Shown piece after piece: positions 51,255 to 59,768 of a stretch of 64,000 nucleotides of DNA. Origin of the DNA: UBA1660 sp964462035 (lineage in GTDB: Bacteria; Myxococcota_A; Polyangia; Polyangiales; Houyiibacteriaceae). The DNA lies in assembly GCA_964462035.1 (NCBI GenBank), contig CAYXAP010000003.1, positions 62,001-126,000 on the forward strand. The letters are read 5' to 3'. A program made the translations under genes and the position numbers. Position 1 is the first letter of the stretch. Every line of letters starts with the position of its first letter. The notes under the pieces were generated by a model. That model made no database searches. It was not told where the DNA came from and saw only the letters and a program-made list of their open reading frames with translations.

Positions 51255-52121
51255 TCATCGTCCGCGTGCGGCGCGGGTGATCTCTGCCCATCGTCGATCG
51301 ATTTCGGCGACGGTGAAGCGCTCTTCGCCGGCGAAGGCGCCCGTCGTCTCCCGGGCGTGGAGCGCATAGATCCGGGTGCCAGCCACCCCCAGCACCTCTC
51401 CGTGAATCGCCTCTCCTGCATCTGAGAGCAGGTGGACCACCAGCGGTGCCACGTGTTCCGGCGCGAGTGACCCTTCCTTCACGTTCTTGAACAGGGGCAG
51501 GTCTTCGGTGAGTCGGGTGTGGGCCGTCGCCGCGACCGCGTTCACTCGCACGCCGTGACGGCGGAGCTCCAGTGCCGCCGAGCGGGTGGCGGCCACGATA
51601 CCCGCAGCGGCGGCGGCCTCGGCACCTTGGCGTTGGGCACCGAAGAAGGCGCTCGGGCTCGTGAAGAGAACCACCGATCCACCCTGCTTGGCGGACACCC
51701 AACGTCGCGAGAGGGCACCCAGCCACGCCAAGGGGGCCTCGAGCCCCAATCGAATGGGAGCCGAGAGGGTGGTGGGGTCGAGCTTGAGGACACCCCGGCG
51801 GTGCCGTGCGCCGGCCGCGAAGACCAGGCCATCCACTCCACCGAACGCCTCGTCCGCAGCGGCGAAGACCTGCTCGGGACCCTCCATCGCCAGGACGTCG
51901 ACGGCCGCGCCGGCCACGCGAGACCGGGGGTGCCCTTCCTGCGTGAAGGTCGCGACCAACTGGTCGACCACCGACGGGTCACGCCCGGACCCGTCGGGAT
52001 CGGTCCCCGCGTCGACGGCGAAGACGGAGGCCCCCTCGCTCAAGCAGGCCGCACACACGGCTCGCCCGAGGCCACCGGCGGCGCCGGTGACGACGATCGT
52101 TCGCCCCTCGAGCGCGCTCAT
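51255..52121 (-). CDS. Short-chain dehydrogenase-like protein without catalytic Tyr/Lys
   Basis: 288 residues. The NAD(P)-binding TGAAGGLGRAV near residue 12, the FAAGARHRRG (NNAG-like) block and the SPSAFFGAQ strand are typical of the classical SDR family. In the YxxxK position, aligned by the following AGIVAATRS, the residues are Glu168 and Ala172, so the usual proton-relay pair is missing. The C-terminal third (RVNAVAATAHTRLTED) is normal. It may be a non-catalytic SDR, a dinucleotide sensor or an enzyme with altered chemistry. Its ATG overlaps the stop of the metalloprotease lipoprotein upstream (ATGA). Confidence 0.83.
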   Translation of the reverse strand: MSALEGRTIVVTGAAGGLGRAVCAACLSEGASVFAVDAGTDPDGSGRDPSVVDQLVATFTQEGHPRSRVAGAAVDVLAMEGPEQVFAAADEAFGGVDGLVFAAGARHRRGVLKLDPTTLSAPIRLGLEAPLAWLGALSRRWVSAKQGGSVVLFTSPSAFFGAQRQGAEAAAAAGIVAATRSAALELRRHGVRVNAVAATAHTRLTEDLPLFKNVKEGSLAPEHVAPLVVHLLSDAGEAIHGEVLGVAGTRIYALHARETTGAFAGEERFTVAEIDRRWAEITRAARGR

Positions 52122-54013
52122 CGGATGACGACGGGGTTGCGCCGCAGGACGAACTCCTGCCCCTCGGAGATGCGGTTGTTGGTCGTTCCGCCTCCGAAGG
52201 TCTGCAGGGCCCAGAACATCATGTTGCGGTTGTCGCCCCGGGTGGTGTCGCTGATCGGGTCACCACCGCCGAAGGGTGCGCAGTCTTCGAACTCGCCCGG
52301 GGCACATGGGCTGCCGTTTTCGGTGCTGTGGAAGAGACCGAGGTAGTGGCCGCACTCGTGCGCGAAGATCTGACCGAGGTTGGCGCTCCCGCCGACGACG
52401 CTCGAGTCGAACGCGGCGACCACGCCCGAGTTCAGCGTGCCGTGGAGCCCAGGCGGACCGGGGATGCCACCAGCGACGCCCAGCGGTGAGCCATCGCCGG
52501 TGTCGATCGCCCGCACGAGGAACACGTCGAGGACGTCTCCGCTGGTGCCGCCGCGCGCGAAGAGTTGTGACATCTCGCTGGTCGGACCGTCGGTGGAGTC
52601 GATGACCGTGAACTGCGAGCCGCTGACGTTGGAGTAGCCGTCGACCTCGACCGTGATGTTCGCGGCGGCGTAGGTGCTGGCCATCGCGGCGATGGCGTTC
52701 TGGAGCCGCGCGCTGCTCGCGGCGTTGGCCGCGGTGATGCCGATGTTGGGGGCGATGTGGAAATGCAGGCGGAGGGTGCGGCCCTGTCCACTCGCGAAAC
52801 GAGCGACGAGGCTCACGTCGCCGCTGGCGCCGCCACCCTCGAACGCGGCGTAGCCGACTCGATGGCGACCGTGGCGGTAGCGAACGCGGTCGCCGGTCGA
52901 GTTGGGGATCAGCATGCTGGCCGATTCGTTGGTGCTGATGGGCAGCCATCGGATCGGCTGATCCTCGAGCATGGAGATCGCCTCGAGATCGAAGATGCTC
53001 CGCTCGCGGGGGTCGATCACGTCGACGAAGGTGAGCGGGAGGTCGGTGCCGTCGTGCTGCTGCAGGATGAGCGTCATGCTGGAGGCGCCGCGCGGAGCCG
53101 CGAAGGTCACCTCGCTCAGCGTGCCCGTGGAGAGGTTGGCCCGGCGGAGCTCGAGGTCGCCGTTCTCGAGCCCGGGCAGGCCGAAGCAGGTGCGGAACGT
53201 GGTGTCGTCCCACGGGACGTCCTGGCAGCTCTGACCGAGCAGGCAGTCGGAGTCGTCGTTGCAGCTGATGGCGCACTGGCCTCGGAAGCAGACCCGAGAG
53301 TCGCATTCTGTGCTGGGCGCCTCGGTTCTGCGGCAGGTGGCGCCGGCGAATCGTCCTTCGCCGAAGGGGACGCACGCGGCCTCGACGAGGTCGATCGCGC
53401 CGTCGCCGTTCGTGTCACTCGGTACGGGGACGCAGTTGGTGCCGCCCGGGCAGCCGGCGAGATCCTCGCAACGCGGTGCGCAGCCGCCGCCGAAGTCGGG
53501 GGTCAGGCACACCCCTTCGCAGCTGTCCTCGCACTCGGGCGGAGGGCCCATGTCGATTGGGCCGATCGGGACACACGATCCGCTGGCGCAGCGCCCACCG
53601 GGACACTCGTCGTCCGTCATGCACTCGGTCCCGCCGCAGACCCCTTCCGTGCAGAAGCCGCCCTCGCCGCACTCGGAGTCGCGGGAGCAGGCGGGCTGAC
53701 AGCCGCCCCGCCAACAGTCCCAGCCATCGCGGCACTCGGAGTCGTCCGCGCATTCTGCGAGGCAGAGCGCCGTGCCCCACCGATCGTCACAGAGACCGCC
53801 GGCACCGCACTCGGCGTCCGAACAAGACTCGGTGCAGAGTCCGCCCGGAAAGAAGGTATCCTCCAGACACGTGAGCGTCGGGCACGTGCCCGTGCAACCG
53901 TCGCCATACTCGGGGACGGTCGAGCTCTCGCCGCAGCTGGCGAGAGCCGCGGCGACGAGAACGAAGAGGAAAGGAAAGCGTAGGCGGGGGTGGTTGTTCA
54001 CGGAATACGGCAT
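52118..54013 (-). CDS. Lipoprotein with Cys-rich modules and metzincin-like protease domain
   Basis: Up to 631 residues from the ATG at 54013; a TATACT just upstream of that ATG means the true start could be the GTG 12 bases on. The lipobox is LASC. Residues about 30-280 are repeated Cys-rich modules (CSDAECGAGGLCDD, CSRDSECGEGGFC). The C-terminal half ends with HECGHYLGLFHS, the HExxHxxGxxH zinc site of metzincin-type metalloproteases, with MMFWALQ after it as a possible Met-turn. It is probably a surface protease with a Cys-rich stalk. It overlaps the SDR gene by ATGA. Confidence 0.82.
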   Translation of the reverse strand: MPYSVNNHPRLRFPFLFVLVAAALASCGESSTVPEYGDGCTGTCPTLTCLEDTFFPGGLCTESCSDAECGAGGLCDDRWGTALCLAECADDSECRDGWDCWRGGCQPACSRDSECGEGGFCTEGVCGGTECMTDDECPGGRCASGSCVPIGPIDMGPPPECEDSCEGVCLTPDFGGGCAPRCEDLAGCPGGTNCVPVPSDTNGDGAIDLVEAACVPFGEGRFAGATCRRTEAPSTECDSRVCFRGQCAISCNDDSDCLLGQSCQDVPWDDTTFRTCFGLPGLENGDLELRRANLSTGTLSEVTFAAPRGASSMTLILQQHDGTDLPLTFVDVIDPRERSIFDLEAISMLEDQPIRWLPISTNESASMLIPNSTGDRVRYRHGRHRVGYAAFEGGGASGDVSLVARFASGQGRTLRLHFHIAPNIGITAANAASSARLQNAIAAMASTYAAANITVEVDGYSNVSGSQFTVIDSTDGPTSEMSQLFARGGTSGDVLDVFLVRAIDTGDGSPLGVAGGIPGPPGLHGTLNSGVVAAFDSSVVGGSANLGQIFAHECGHYLGLFHSTENGSPCAPGEFEDCAPFGGGDPISDTTRGDNRNMMFWALQTFGGGTTNNRISEGQEFVLRRNPVVIR

Positions 54014-54087
54014 GCAGTATACGCGAGCGATGGTGTTGCGCCCTCGGGAAGTCCTCTTCGATCGCACTCCCGAGGGCGGGGTGTGAC

Positions 54088-55419
54088 GTGAGCGAGGTCC
54101 CCTACGGGAAATACGAGCTCCTGCGAAAGATCGCTGCCGGAGGCATGGCCGAGATCTTCCTCGCTCGCCAATGGGGCGAGGGTGGTTTCTTCCGTGACGT
54201 CGTGATCAAGCGCCTGTTCTCGAATCTGGGGGAGCACGAATCGGCGCTTCGGATGTTCCAGTACGAGGCTCGACTGCTGGCTCACCTCAGCCACCCGAAC
54301 ATCCCTCAGGTCATGGACCTCGGGTTCGCGGAGGGCACCTGGTACATCGCGATGGAGCACGTCCAAGGCTGGACGGTGACCGACGTCTGGCGGGCGGGCG
54401 CGAGGCAGGGACAGATGATGCCGCTCCCCGTCACGCTCGGCCTGATCATGCAGGTCTGCGAGGCACTCCAGCACGCCCATGGCGCCCGCGACCGAGCGGG
54501 CCGCTGGCTGCGCATCGTCCACCGGGACGTGACGCCCCACAACGTGATGGTCACCCCCGACGGCGTGGCCAAGCTCATGGACTTCGGCGTGGCGAAGACC
54601 GACGCGCGGATGGAGACCGAGGCGGGGGCCGTGAAGGGCACCTTCTCCTACATGTCGCCGGAGCAGGTTCGGGGAAAGCGCGTCGATCGACGGGCGGACG
54701 TCTTCTCGCTGGGAGTGATCCTCTACGAGCTGACGACGGGAAGTCGACTCTATCGGGGCAACGACATGCAGGTCATGCAGGCCGTCGTCGAGACCGACGC
54801 CCCTCCGCCGTCGCAGCGTCGACCGGACTATCCGGCGGACCTCGAGGAGATCGTCCTCGCCTGCCTGCGCCGCGATCGTGACTCGCGGATTCAGAGCGCC
54901 GCCGACCTCACGCTCCACCTCGAGCACTTCGCGATGCGCCACGGGATGCTGGTGGGTCCGCGGACCATCGCGGCCTACGTCTACGATCTCTTCCCTGGTG
55001 AGCGGCTGCCCGAGGAAGACCTGGCGCTGGTCGACGAGCCGGCGGAGCAGCCCGTACCCGCCCCCGAGCAGGGCGATTGGAGCATGCCGCTGGGCGACGC
55101 GGACGAGATCGATGCGGCCTGGGAGGAGCCCGGTCGCGAGCCGATGGACCCCGAGGCGCTTCCCTCCGTACCTCCGGACGCCTTCGACGAGGTGGATCTC
55201 GACGAGCTCCTGCCCCCGGACTCGATGGACCTGCCGGCCGCAAGCGACACCCTCCCGCCAGAGCCCTTCGCTGGCTTCGAGGACGAGATGACGGCGAGCG
55301 GTGATCGCCCCGTCGTGCTGCTCGACGCCAAGAAGAAGGACGGGGACGCGAGCGAGGAGTCGGACTACCTGGCCCAGCTCGAGCGACGGCTCGCCGAGGA
55401 AGACGAGCCCAGCCAGTAG
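54088..55419 (+). CDS. Ser/Thr protein kinase of the Hanks type
   Basis: 443 residues, GTG start. The kinase core is complete: glycine loop IAAGGMAEIFLA, Lys41 in VVIKRL, HRDVTPHNVM (Asp147), MDFGVAK (Asp165) and SYMSPEQVRG. The C-terminal 140 residues are Asp/Glu/Pro-rich and disordered, ending in a charged helix. No membrane segment is seen, so it is cytoplasmic. It may phosphorylate FHA-domain partners such as those encoded at 14.4 and 35 kb; this is inferred. The next gene on the same strand is a sigma-54 activator 72 bases away. Confidence 0.92.
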   Translation: MSEVPYGKYELLRKIAAGGMAEIFLARQWGEGGFFRDVVIKRLFSNLGEHESALRMFQYEARLLAHLSHPNIPQVMDLGFAEGTWYIAMEHVQGWTVTDVWRAGARQGQMMPLPVTLGLIMQVCEALQHAHGARDRAGRWLRIVHRDVTPHNVMVTPDGVAKLMDFGVAKTDARMETEAGAVKGTFSYMSPEQVRGKRVDRRADVFSLGVILYELTTGSRLYRGNDMQVMQAVVETDAPPPSQRRPDYPADLEEIVLACLRRDRDSRIQSAADLTLHLEHFAMRHGMLVGPRTIAAYVYDLFPGERLPEEDLALVDEPAEQPVPAPEQGDWSMPLGDADEIDAAWEEPGREPMDPEALPSVPPDAFDEVDLDELLPPDSMDLPAASDTLPPEPFAGFEDEMTASGDRPVVLLDAKKKDGDASEESDYLAQLERRLAEEDEPSQ

Positions 55420-55491
55420 GGGCATCCCCATTGGGGGGCGCGTGTCGAACTGTGCGTTGCTGAGCCGGTTCCGTGCCTCTAGGATGGGCGC

Positions 55492-57903
55492 GTGGCACAG
55501 GACGGCGCGGCAGGAGGGGTTCGCTCGCACCTCGACCAGGGACGGTGGAGCGAGGCGCTGGAGGCGCTGAGCGAGGTGGAGGGCCCGCTCGCGGACGCGC
55601 TCGCGTCCCGCGTGGAGGTCCAGCTGGGCGAGCACGACGCCGCGATCGAGCGGGCGGAGGCCGCGCTCGCCTCGGGCGAGGAGCACCTCGCGCCCACGGC
55701 GATCCTGGTGCTCGGGACGGTGGCGGTCGCGCGCGGAGAGGTGGAGACGGGGTTGCTCCGCTTCGACGATTCGCTCGCTCGGGCCCGAGCCCGGGAGGAC
55801 GGGAGCGGCGCCGTGGCCGCGCTCCTGGCGGGCGCGCGTGTCCTCCTGGATCGCGACGGCCCTGCCGATTCTTCGGCGGCCGTCGGCAGGCTCGCGGACG
55901 CACGAAAGCTCGTGGAGGCGGACGACCGCCTCGACGCGTGGGCGCTGGAGCTCCGACTCCAGCTGGCCCGCGCCCGCGCTTCGACGGGCGACCTGAGTGG
56001 GGGGGTCGAGGACGCGAAGGAGGTAGCGGAGGCCGCCAAGGCGCAGGGCCGCCCGGACATCCGCTGGCGGGCGCTCGACACCCTCGCGACGCTCGAGCAT
56101 CAGCGAGGCTCGGACTTCGTCGCCCGCCGCCACGAGCAGGCTGCGATGGAGGTGCTCGAGTCCATCGTGGTCAAGCTCCCGCGGGATCGGCGGGAGAGCT
56201 TCTGGCGTGACCCGGCCCGGAGGGCGCTCCGACTCCGCGCGAGCGCGAGTACGGACCGTCGATCGAGCGGCGGGACCGCGGACGGCGCGTCTCTCGACCC
56301 GGCCGCGAGCCGCCTCCTCGAGGTGATCAAGCGGCTGGCGCGAGAGCACGACGTCGACCGATTGCTCGAGCGGATCACCGACGCGGCGGTCGCGCTCTCC
56401 GGAGCGGAGCGCGGCTTCCTGCTCCTGCCCGACGAGGCCTCCGGCGATCTCACACCACGGCTCGTGCGGTCGGCCGGGACGGATGAGGGGGACCCGAGTG
56501 TCGCCTTCTCGCGATCGATCGCCGAAGCCGTGCTCATCGACGGCGAGCCCATCCTGACTGTGGACGCCGCGGGTGACCGGCGACTGAGCGAATACCTCTC
56601 CGTGCACAAGCTCATGCTTCGCTCGGTGGCGTGCCTACCCGTCCGTGGCCGCTCGGGGACCAACGGCGTGCTCTACCTCGAGCACCGCATGCGGAAGGGC
56701 CGATTTCGCGAGGAGGCGCTCGACCTGCTGATGGCCTTCGCCGACCAGGTCGCCATCGCGCTCGAGAACGCGCAGATGGTGAGCGAGCTGGAGCGGCGGA
56801 AGACGGAGCTCGAGGACGCGAACCGCGAGATCGCCGACGCGAAGGCGGAGGTCGAGCGTGTGCTCGCGCTGCGGACCGACGAGCTGGAGCAGACCAAGCG
56901 CGAGCTGGAGACGACCCGCGACGAGCTGCGAGGTCGCTACGACCGGCAGGGGATCATCGGCCGTAGCGAGCCGATGCGGCGGGTCTTCGCGGTCATCGAT
57001 CGAGTCCGCGAGAACGACGTGCCCGTGGTCATCCAAGGCGAGAGTGGTACGGGCAAGGAGCTCGTGGCCCGCGCGATCCACTACTCGGGCAACCGGGCCA
57101 AGAAGCCGTTCATCGCCCTCAACTGTGCGGCCGTGCCCGAGGCGCTGCTCGAGTCCGAGCTCTTCGGTCACGTCCGTGGTGCGTTCACCGGTGCCGACCG
57201 GGACCGCAAGGGCGTGTTGAGTCGCGCGTCGGGCGGGACGCTCTTCCTCGACGAGGTCGGCGACATGCCGATGAAGATGCAGGTCGACCTGCTCCGGGTG
57301 CTCCAGGACCACAAGGTTCGTCCGATCGGCGGCGACGCCGAAGAGCTGGTCGACGTTCGCTACGTCTGTGCGTCGAACAAGTCGCTTCGAGCGTTGGTCG
57401 AGAGGGGCGAGTTCCGCGAGGACCTCTACTACCGGCTCAACGTCGTCGAGGTTCGGCTGCCGCCACTGCGGGAACGCCGGGACGACATCCCTCTGCTCTG
57501 CGATCACTTCCTCGCGCGTATCGCCGACAAGGGCGACCGCCGGTTCCGGCTCTCCCGTGAGGCGCTGGCCCGGCTCCAGGCTCACCCGCTTCCGGGGAAC
57601 GTCCGTCAGCTTGAGCACATCCTCCTCAACGCGTCGGTCATGGGCGAGGGACCCGTGCTCCAGGCCAGCGATCTCGCGCTCGGGGACGAGGTCGCCGCGA
57701 ACGATCTCGTCGTTCCCACGGCGCCCACGGCGCCCGCGGAGCCGCCACCGCAGACCTTCGAGGACTTCAAGGACGCGGAGAAGCAGAAGATCCTCGCCGC
57801 GCTCGAGGCCAACGATTGGAACCGAGCCAAGACGGCTCGCGCGCTGGGCATCCCGCGTCGGACGTTCTACCGTCGTCTGAAGGAGCACGACATCCTCTCA
57901 TGA
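55492..57903 (+). CDS. TPR/GAF sigma-54-dependent activator
   Basis: 803 residues from a GTG with AGGATGG upstream. Residues 1-250 are helical repeats with TPR character (ALEALSEVEGPLADALAS, LETLATLE-like helices). Residues about 275-430 are a GAF domain (LLERITDAAVALSGAERGFLLL, GVLYLEHRMRKGRF). A coiled coil (ERRKTELEDANREIADAKAE) leads to the AAA+ domain: GESGTGKE, GAFTGA in HVRGAFTGADR, LFLDEVGDMP, LPPLRERRDD. A Fis helix-turn-helix ends the protein (NRAKTARALGIPRRTFYRR). It senses a small molecule or protein through GAF and opens sigma-54 promoters. Its stop overlaps a tiny lipoprotein gene. Confidence 0.9.
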   Translation: MAQDGAAGGVRSHLDQGRWSEALEALSEVEGPLADALASRVEVQLGEHDAAIERAEAALASGEEHLAPTAILVLGTVAVARGEVETGLLRFDDSLARARAREDGSGAVAALLAGARVLLDRDGPADSSAAVGRLADARKLVEADDRLDAWALELRLQLARARASTGDLSGGVEDAKEVAEAAKAQGRPDIRWRALDTLATLEHQRGSDFVARRHEQAAMEVLESIVVKLPRDRRESFWRDPARRALRLRASASTDRRSSGGTADGASLDPAASRLLEVIKRLAREHDVDRLLERITDAAVALSGAERGFLLLPDEASGDLTPRLVRSAGTDEGDPSVAFSRSIAEAVLIDGEPILTVDAAGDRRLSEYLSVHKLMLRSVACLPVRGRSGTNGVLYLEHRMRKGRFREEALDLLMAFADQVAIALENAQMVSELERRKTELEDANREIADAKAEVERVLALRTDELEQTKRELETTRDELRGRYDRQGIIGRSEPMRRVFAVIDRVRENDVPVVIQGESGTGKELVARAIHYSGNRAKKPFIALNCAAVPEALLESELFGHVRGAFTGADRDRKGVLSRASGGTLFLDEVGDMPMKMQVDLLRVLQDHKVRPIGGDAEELVDVRYVCASNKSLRALVERGEFREDLYYRLNVVEVRLPPLRERRDDIPLLCDHFLARIADKGDRRFRLSREALARLQAHPLPGNVRQLEHILLNASVMGEGPVLQASDLALGDEVAANDLVVPTAPTAPAEPPPQTFEDFKDAEKQKILAALEANDWNRAKTARALGIPRRTFYRRLKEHDILS

Positions 57904-58112
57904 GCATTCGCGCCGCGTTGATCGCCTGTTGCATCGCCTTGGTCGGCTGTCCGCCCGAGGTGAGCGAGCCCGATCCGCCGCCTGGGGAGCCGTGTGAGAC
58001 CGCCGCCGACTGTGTGCGTCCGGACTCGCCCTGCGGTGTGATCTACGCCTGCGTCGCCGAGGTGTGCGAGGCCGAGCCCTCGCGGACCCAGCCCTGCGAC
58101 GGCGGTATCTGA
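57900..58112 (+). CDS. Tiny Cys-rich lipoprotein
   Basis: 70 residues, ATG overlapping the stop of the sigma-54 activator (ATGA). MSIRAALIACCIALVGC is a signal peptide with lipobox LVGC. The 50-residue mature part has six cysteines (CETAADCVRPDSPC, YACVAEVC, QPC) and is probably disulfide-bonded. It is the second case in this window of a sigma-54 activator coupled to a lipoprotein. Confidence 0.7.
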   Translation: MSIRAALIACCIALVGCPPEVSEPDPPPGEPCETAADCVRPDSPCGVIYACVAEVCEAEPSRTQPCDGGI

Positions 58113-58118
58113 CCCGCT

Positions 58119-58766
58119 CTAGCCCAGCGTCGCGCGATCGTCGCTGACGTGGATGCGTTCGGCGGCGTCGGTCTCCGCGACGAAGCAGTAGCTCCGGCCG
58201 CGGTACGAGCGCGCCGACTCGGGCCGCTGGTCCGGCCGCGATCGGAATAGGCCGTAGACCGCGACGCGCATGCCGTCGGTGATGGTGTGCTCGTCGCATC
58301 GATAGCTGGTGGGCCGTGGGTCGGCCTCGACGAGCGGTCCGATCAGCGGGCCGAGCTTGCTGGGCAGGCGGCCACGCTTGCGCTTGTGTGCGCGCGCGCC
58401 GACCGCCAGGTCCATCGTCACGTCGCCGTCGAGCGGCACGAAGACCTCGCCCGTCCCGTCGTCCAGGTAGAACCCGGCGGTGCCACGGCAGGTCCCGACT
58501 GGCCGCCAGCGGAAGAGCCGGCGGGCGGCGGTCGCGACCTGCCACCCCGCACACGCGCGACCGCTGAGTGGGGCCTTCAGGGTCTCGGCCCCGAGCCGAA
58601 CGATCCCGACAAGCTTGGCGGGCTTTCCGTCCTCCAGGTCGGCTACGCGCGTCCGTTTTCGACGCAGGGGACCGGCCCGGCGAAACGCGCGGACGTCCGC
58701 GAGCAGGATGATCAACCCGAGGGCGACCCAGAACGATCCGAAGATGGACGCGGAGACGGCGGCCAT
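58119..58766 (-). CDS. GIDE-like membrane protein
   Basis: 215 residues. One membrane segment near residues 8-28 (SFWVALGLIILLADVRAF) precedes a soluble domain with AKLVGIVRLGAETLKAPLSGRACAGW, FYLDDGTGEVFVPLDG and TDGMRVAVYGLF. This pattern is like the GIDE domain of mitochondrial MUL1-type membrane ligases and related bacterial proteins, but no RING finger is present. Bacterial members have unknown roles at the membrane. It converges on the tiny lipoprotein with a 6-base gap. Confidence 0.68.
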   Translation of the reverse strand: MAAVSASIFGSFWVALGLIILLADVRAFRRAGPLRRKRTRVADLEDGKPAKLVGIVRLGAETLKAPLSGRACAGWQVATAARRLFRWRPVGTCRGTAGFYLDDGTGEVFVPLDGDVTMDLAVGARAHKRKRGRLPSKLGPLIGPLVEADPRPTSYRCDEHTITDGMRVAVYGLFRSRPDQRPESARSYRGRSYCFVAETDAAERIHVSDDRATLG

Positions 58767-58822
58767 GTCGGATCAGGTTAGGGCCACCTGAGCCCGACGT
58801 CACATCCGTCCAGCGCTTTGTG

Positions 58823-59725
58823 TCAGCAGCGCCGCTGGAAGCAATCGGGGGCGACCACCAGCCGACGGCGGAGCCCTTCGCTCTGGTCGGCGAATCGGCG
58901 GGTGCGTGGATCGTGGTACCCGGAGACCTTCTCGAGCGCTGGGTCGTGCCGCTGGTAGAACGCGCTCAGCCGGTGCATGGCGAGCTCCCGAACGAGCTTT
59001 CCGACCATCGAGGCGAGCCCCACCGGGAGGTGCCGGTCGTCGGCCTTCACCTCGAAGCGCACCTCACCGACCCCCGGGACGGCGTAGCCGCCGCCCCCCA
59101 GCTCCTCGGTGTCTTGGAAACGGGAGAAATACTGGGGGTAGCGGCGGATGCCGGAGACCTGACCGCAGATCGCCTCGAGGTCGGCGGGCGCGGCCGCGCG
59201 CGCGTCGAGGATGAGCTGCTCGAAGAGCCGCAGGTCCTCGCGGACCTTCGTACTCCCACCGTCGACGGCCTCGTTGAGCGCACCGGCGCAGAGCACGGAG
59301 CTCCGGACCCGCCGCACCTTCAGGGCCCGCCCCTCGAGACGCTTCAGGAGCGCGCGTCCGTCCACCAGGTCGCCGCCGAACGCCGGCAGGGCGATGGGCT
59401 CGCTCCAGCACTGGGCGCGGCTGGTGTCGTCGGGACAGCGCCCGCGGAGGGCGAGCAGCCCTTCGAGCGAGAAGGCTTCGAGGAGGGCATCCGCGTCGGT
59501 GGGGGCGCGACCTAGGAAGCGTTCGGCCAGCGCGAGCGCGAGCGACTCGGCGTGGGCCATCTTGCCGAAGGCGCTGGTCTGCTTGCTGTCGCCGACGCCG
59601 AGATCGAGCCCGCGCCGGCGGAGCTTCGCGCGGTCGTAGCGCCGGACCTCGATCGTGACGGCGGTGGCCACGAGCGGGCCGAGCATCGGACCCATGCCGT
59701 TCTCGTCGACGCCGGTCACCCACAT
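58823..59725 (-). CDS. Divergent RNase HII-like protein
   Basis: 300 residues. The start MWVTGVDENGMGPMLGPLV matches the RNase HII/HIII opening (GVDEAGRGPLAGP), with Asp7 and Glu8 as metal ligands; DSK at 46-48 matches the family DSK; and VKADDRHLPVGLASMVGKL near 225 matches the VKAD-x-VAAASI-K region. The middle is longer and different from true RNase HII (about 200 residues). It probably keeps the RNase H-like fold and a metal site; whether it cuts RNA in RNA/DNA hybrids is open. Confidence 0.7.
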   Translation of the reverse strand: MWVTGVDENGMGPMLGPLVATAVTIEVRRYDRAKLRRRGLDLGVGDSKQTSAFGKMAHAESLALALAERFLGRAPTDADALLEAFSLEGLLALRGRCPDDTSRAQCWSEPIALPAFGGDLVDGRALLKRLEGRALKVRRVRSSVLCAGALNEAVDGGSTKVREDLRLFEQLILDARAAAPADLEAICGQVSGIRRYPQYFSRFQDTEELGGGGYAVPGVGEVRFEVKADDRHLPVGLASMVGKLVRELAMHRLSAFYQRHDPALEKVSGYHDPRTRRFADQSEGLRRRLVVAPDCFQRRC

Positions 59726-59727
59726 GC

Positions 59728-59751
59728 GGCGGGGTGTAGCAGGGCCCCGCC
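59728..59751 (-). terminator. Hairpin between mepA-like and RNase HII-like genes
   Basis: GGCGGGG (59728-59734) pairs with CCCCGCC (59745-59751), loop of ten bases. On the minus strand it follows the endopeptidase gene and sits just before the next start. No T run is present. Confidence 0.35.
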
Positions 59752-59768
59752 CGGGACGCTTCCCTCAC

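Noticed and set aside
54011..54021. TATACT as promoter of the metalloprotease gene
   Set aside because: It sits only two bases before the ATG and has no -35 element at a usable distance; it bears only on the start choice.
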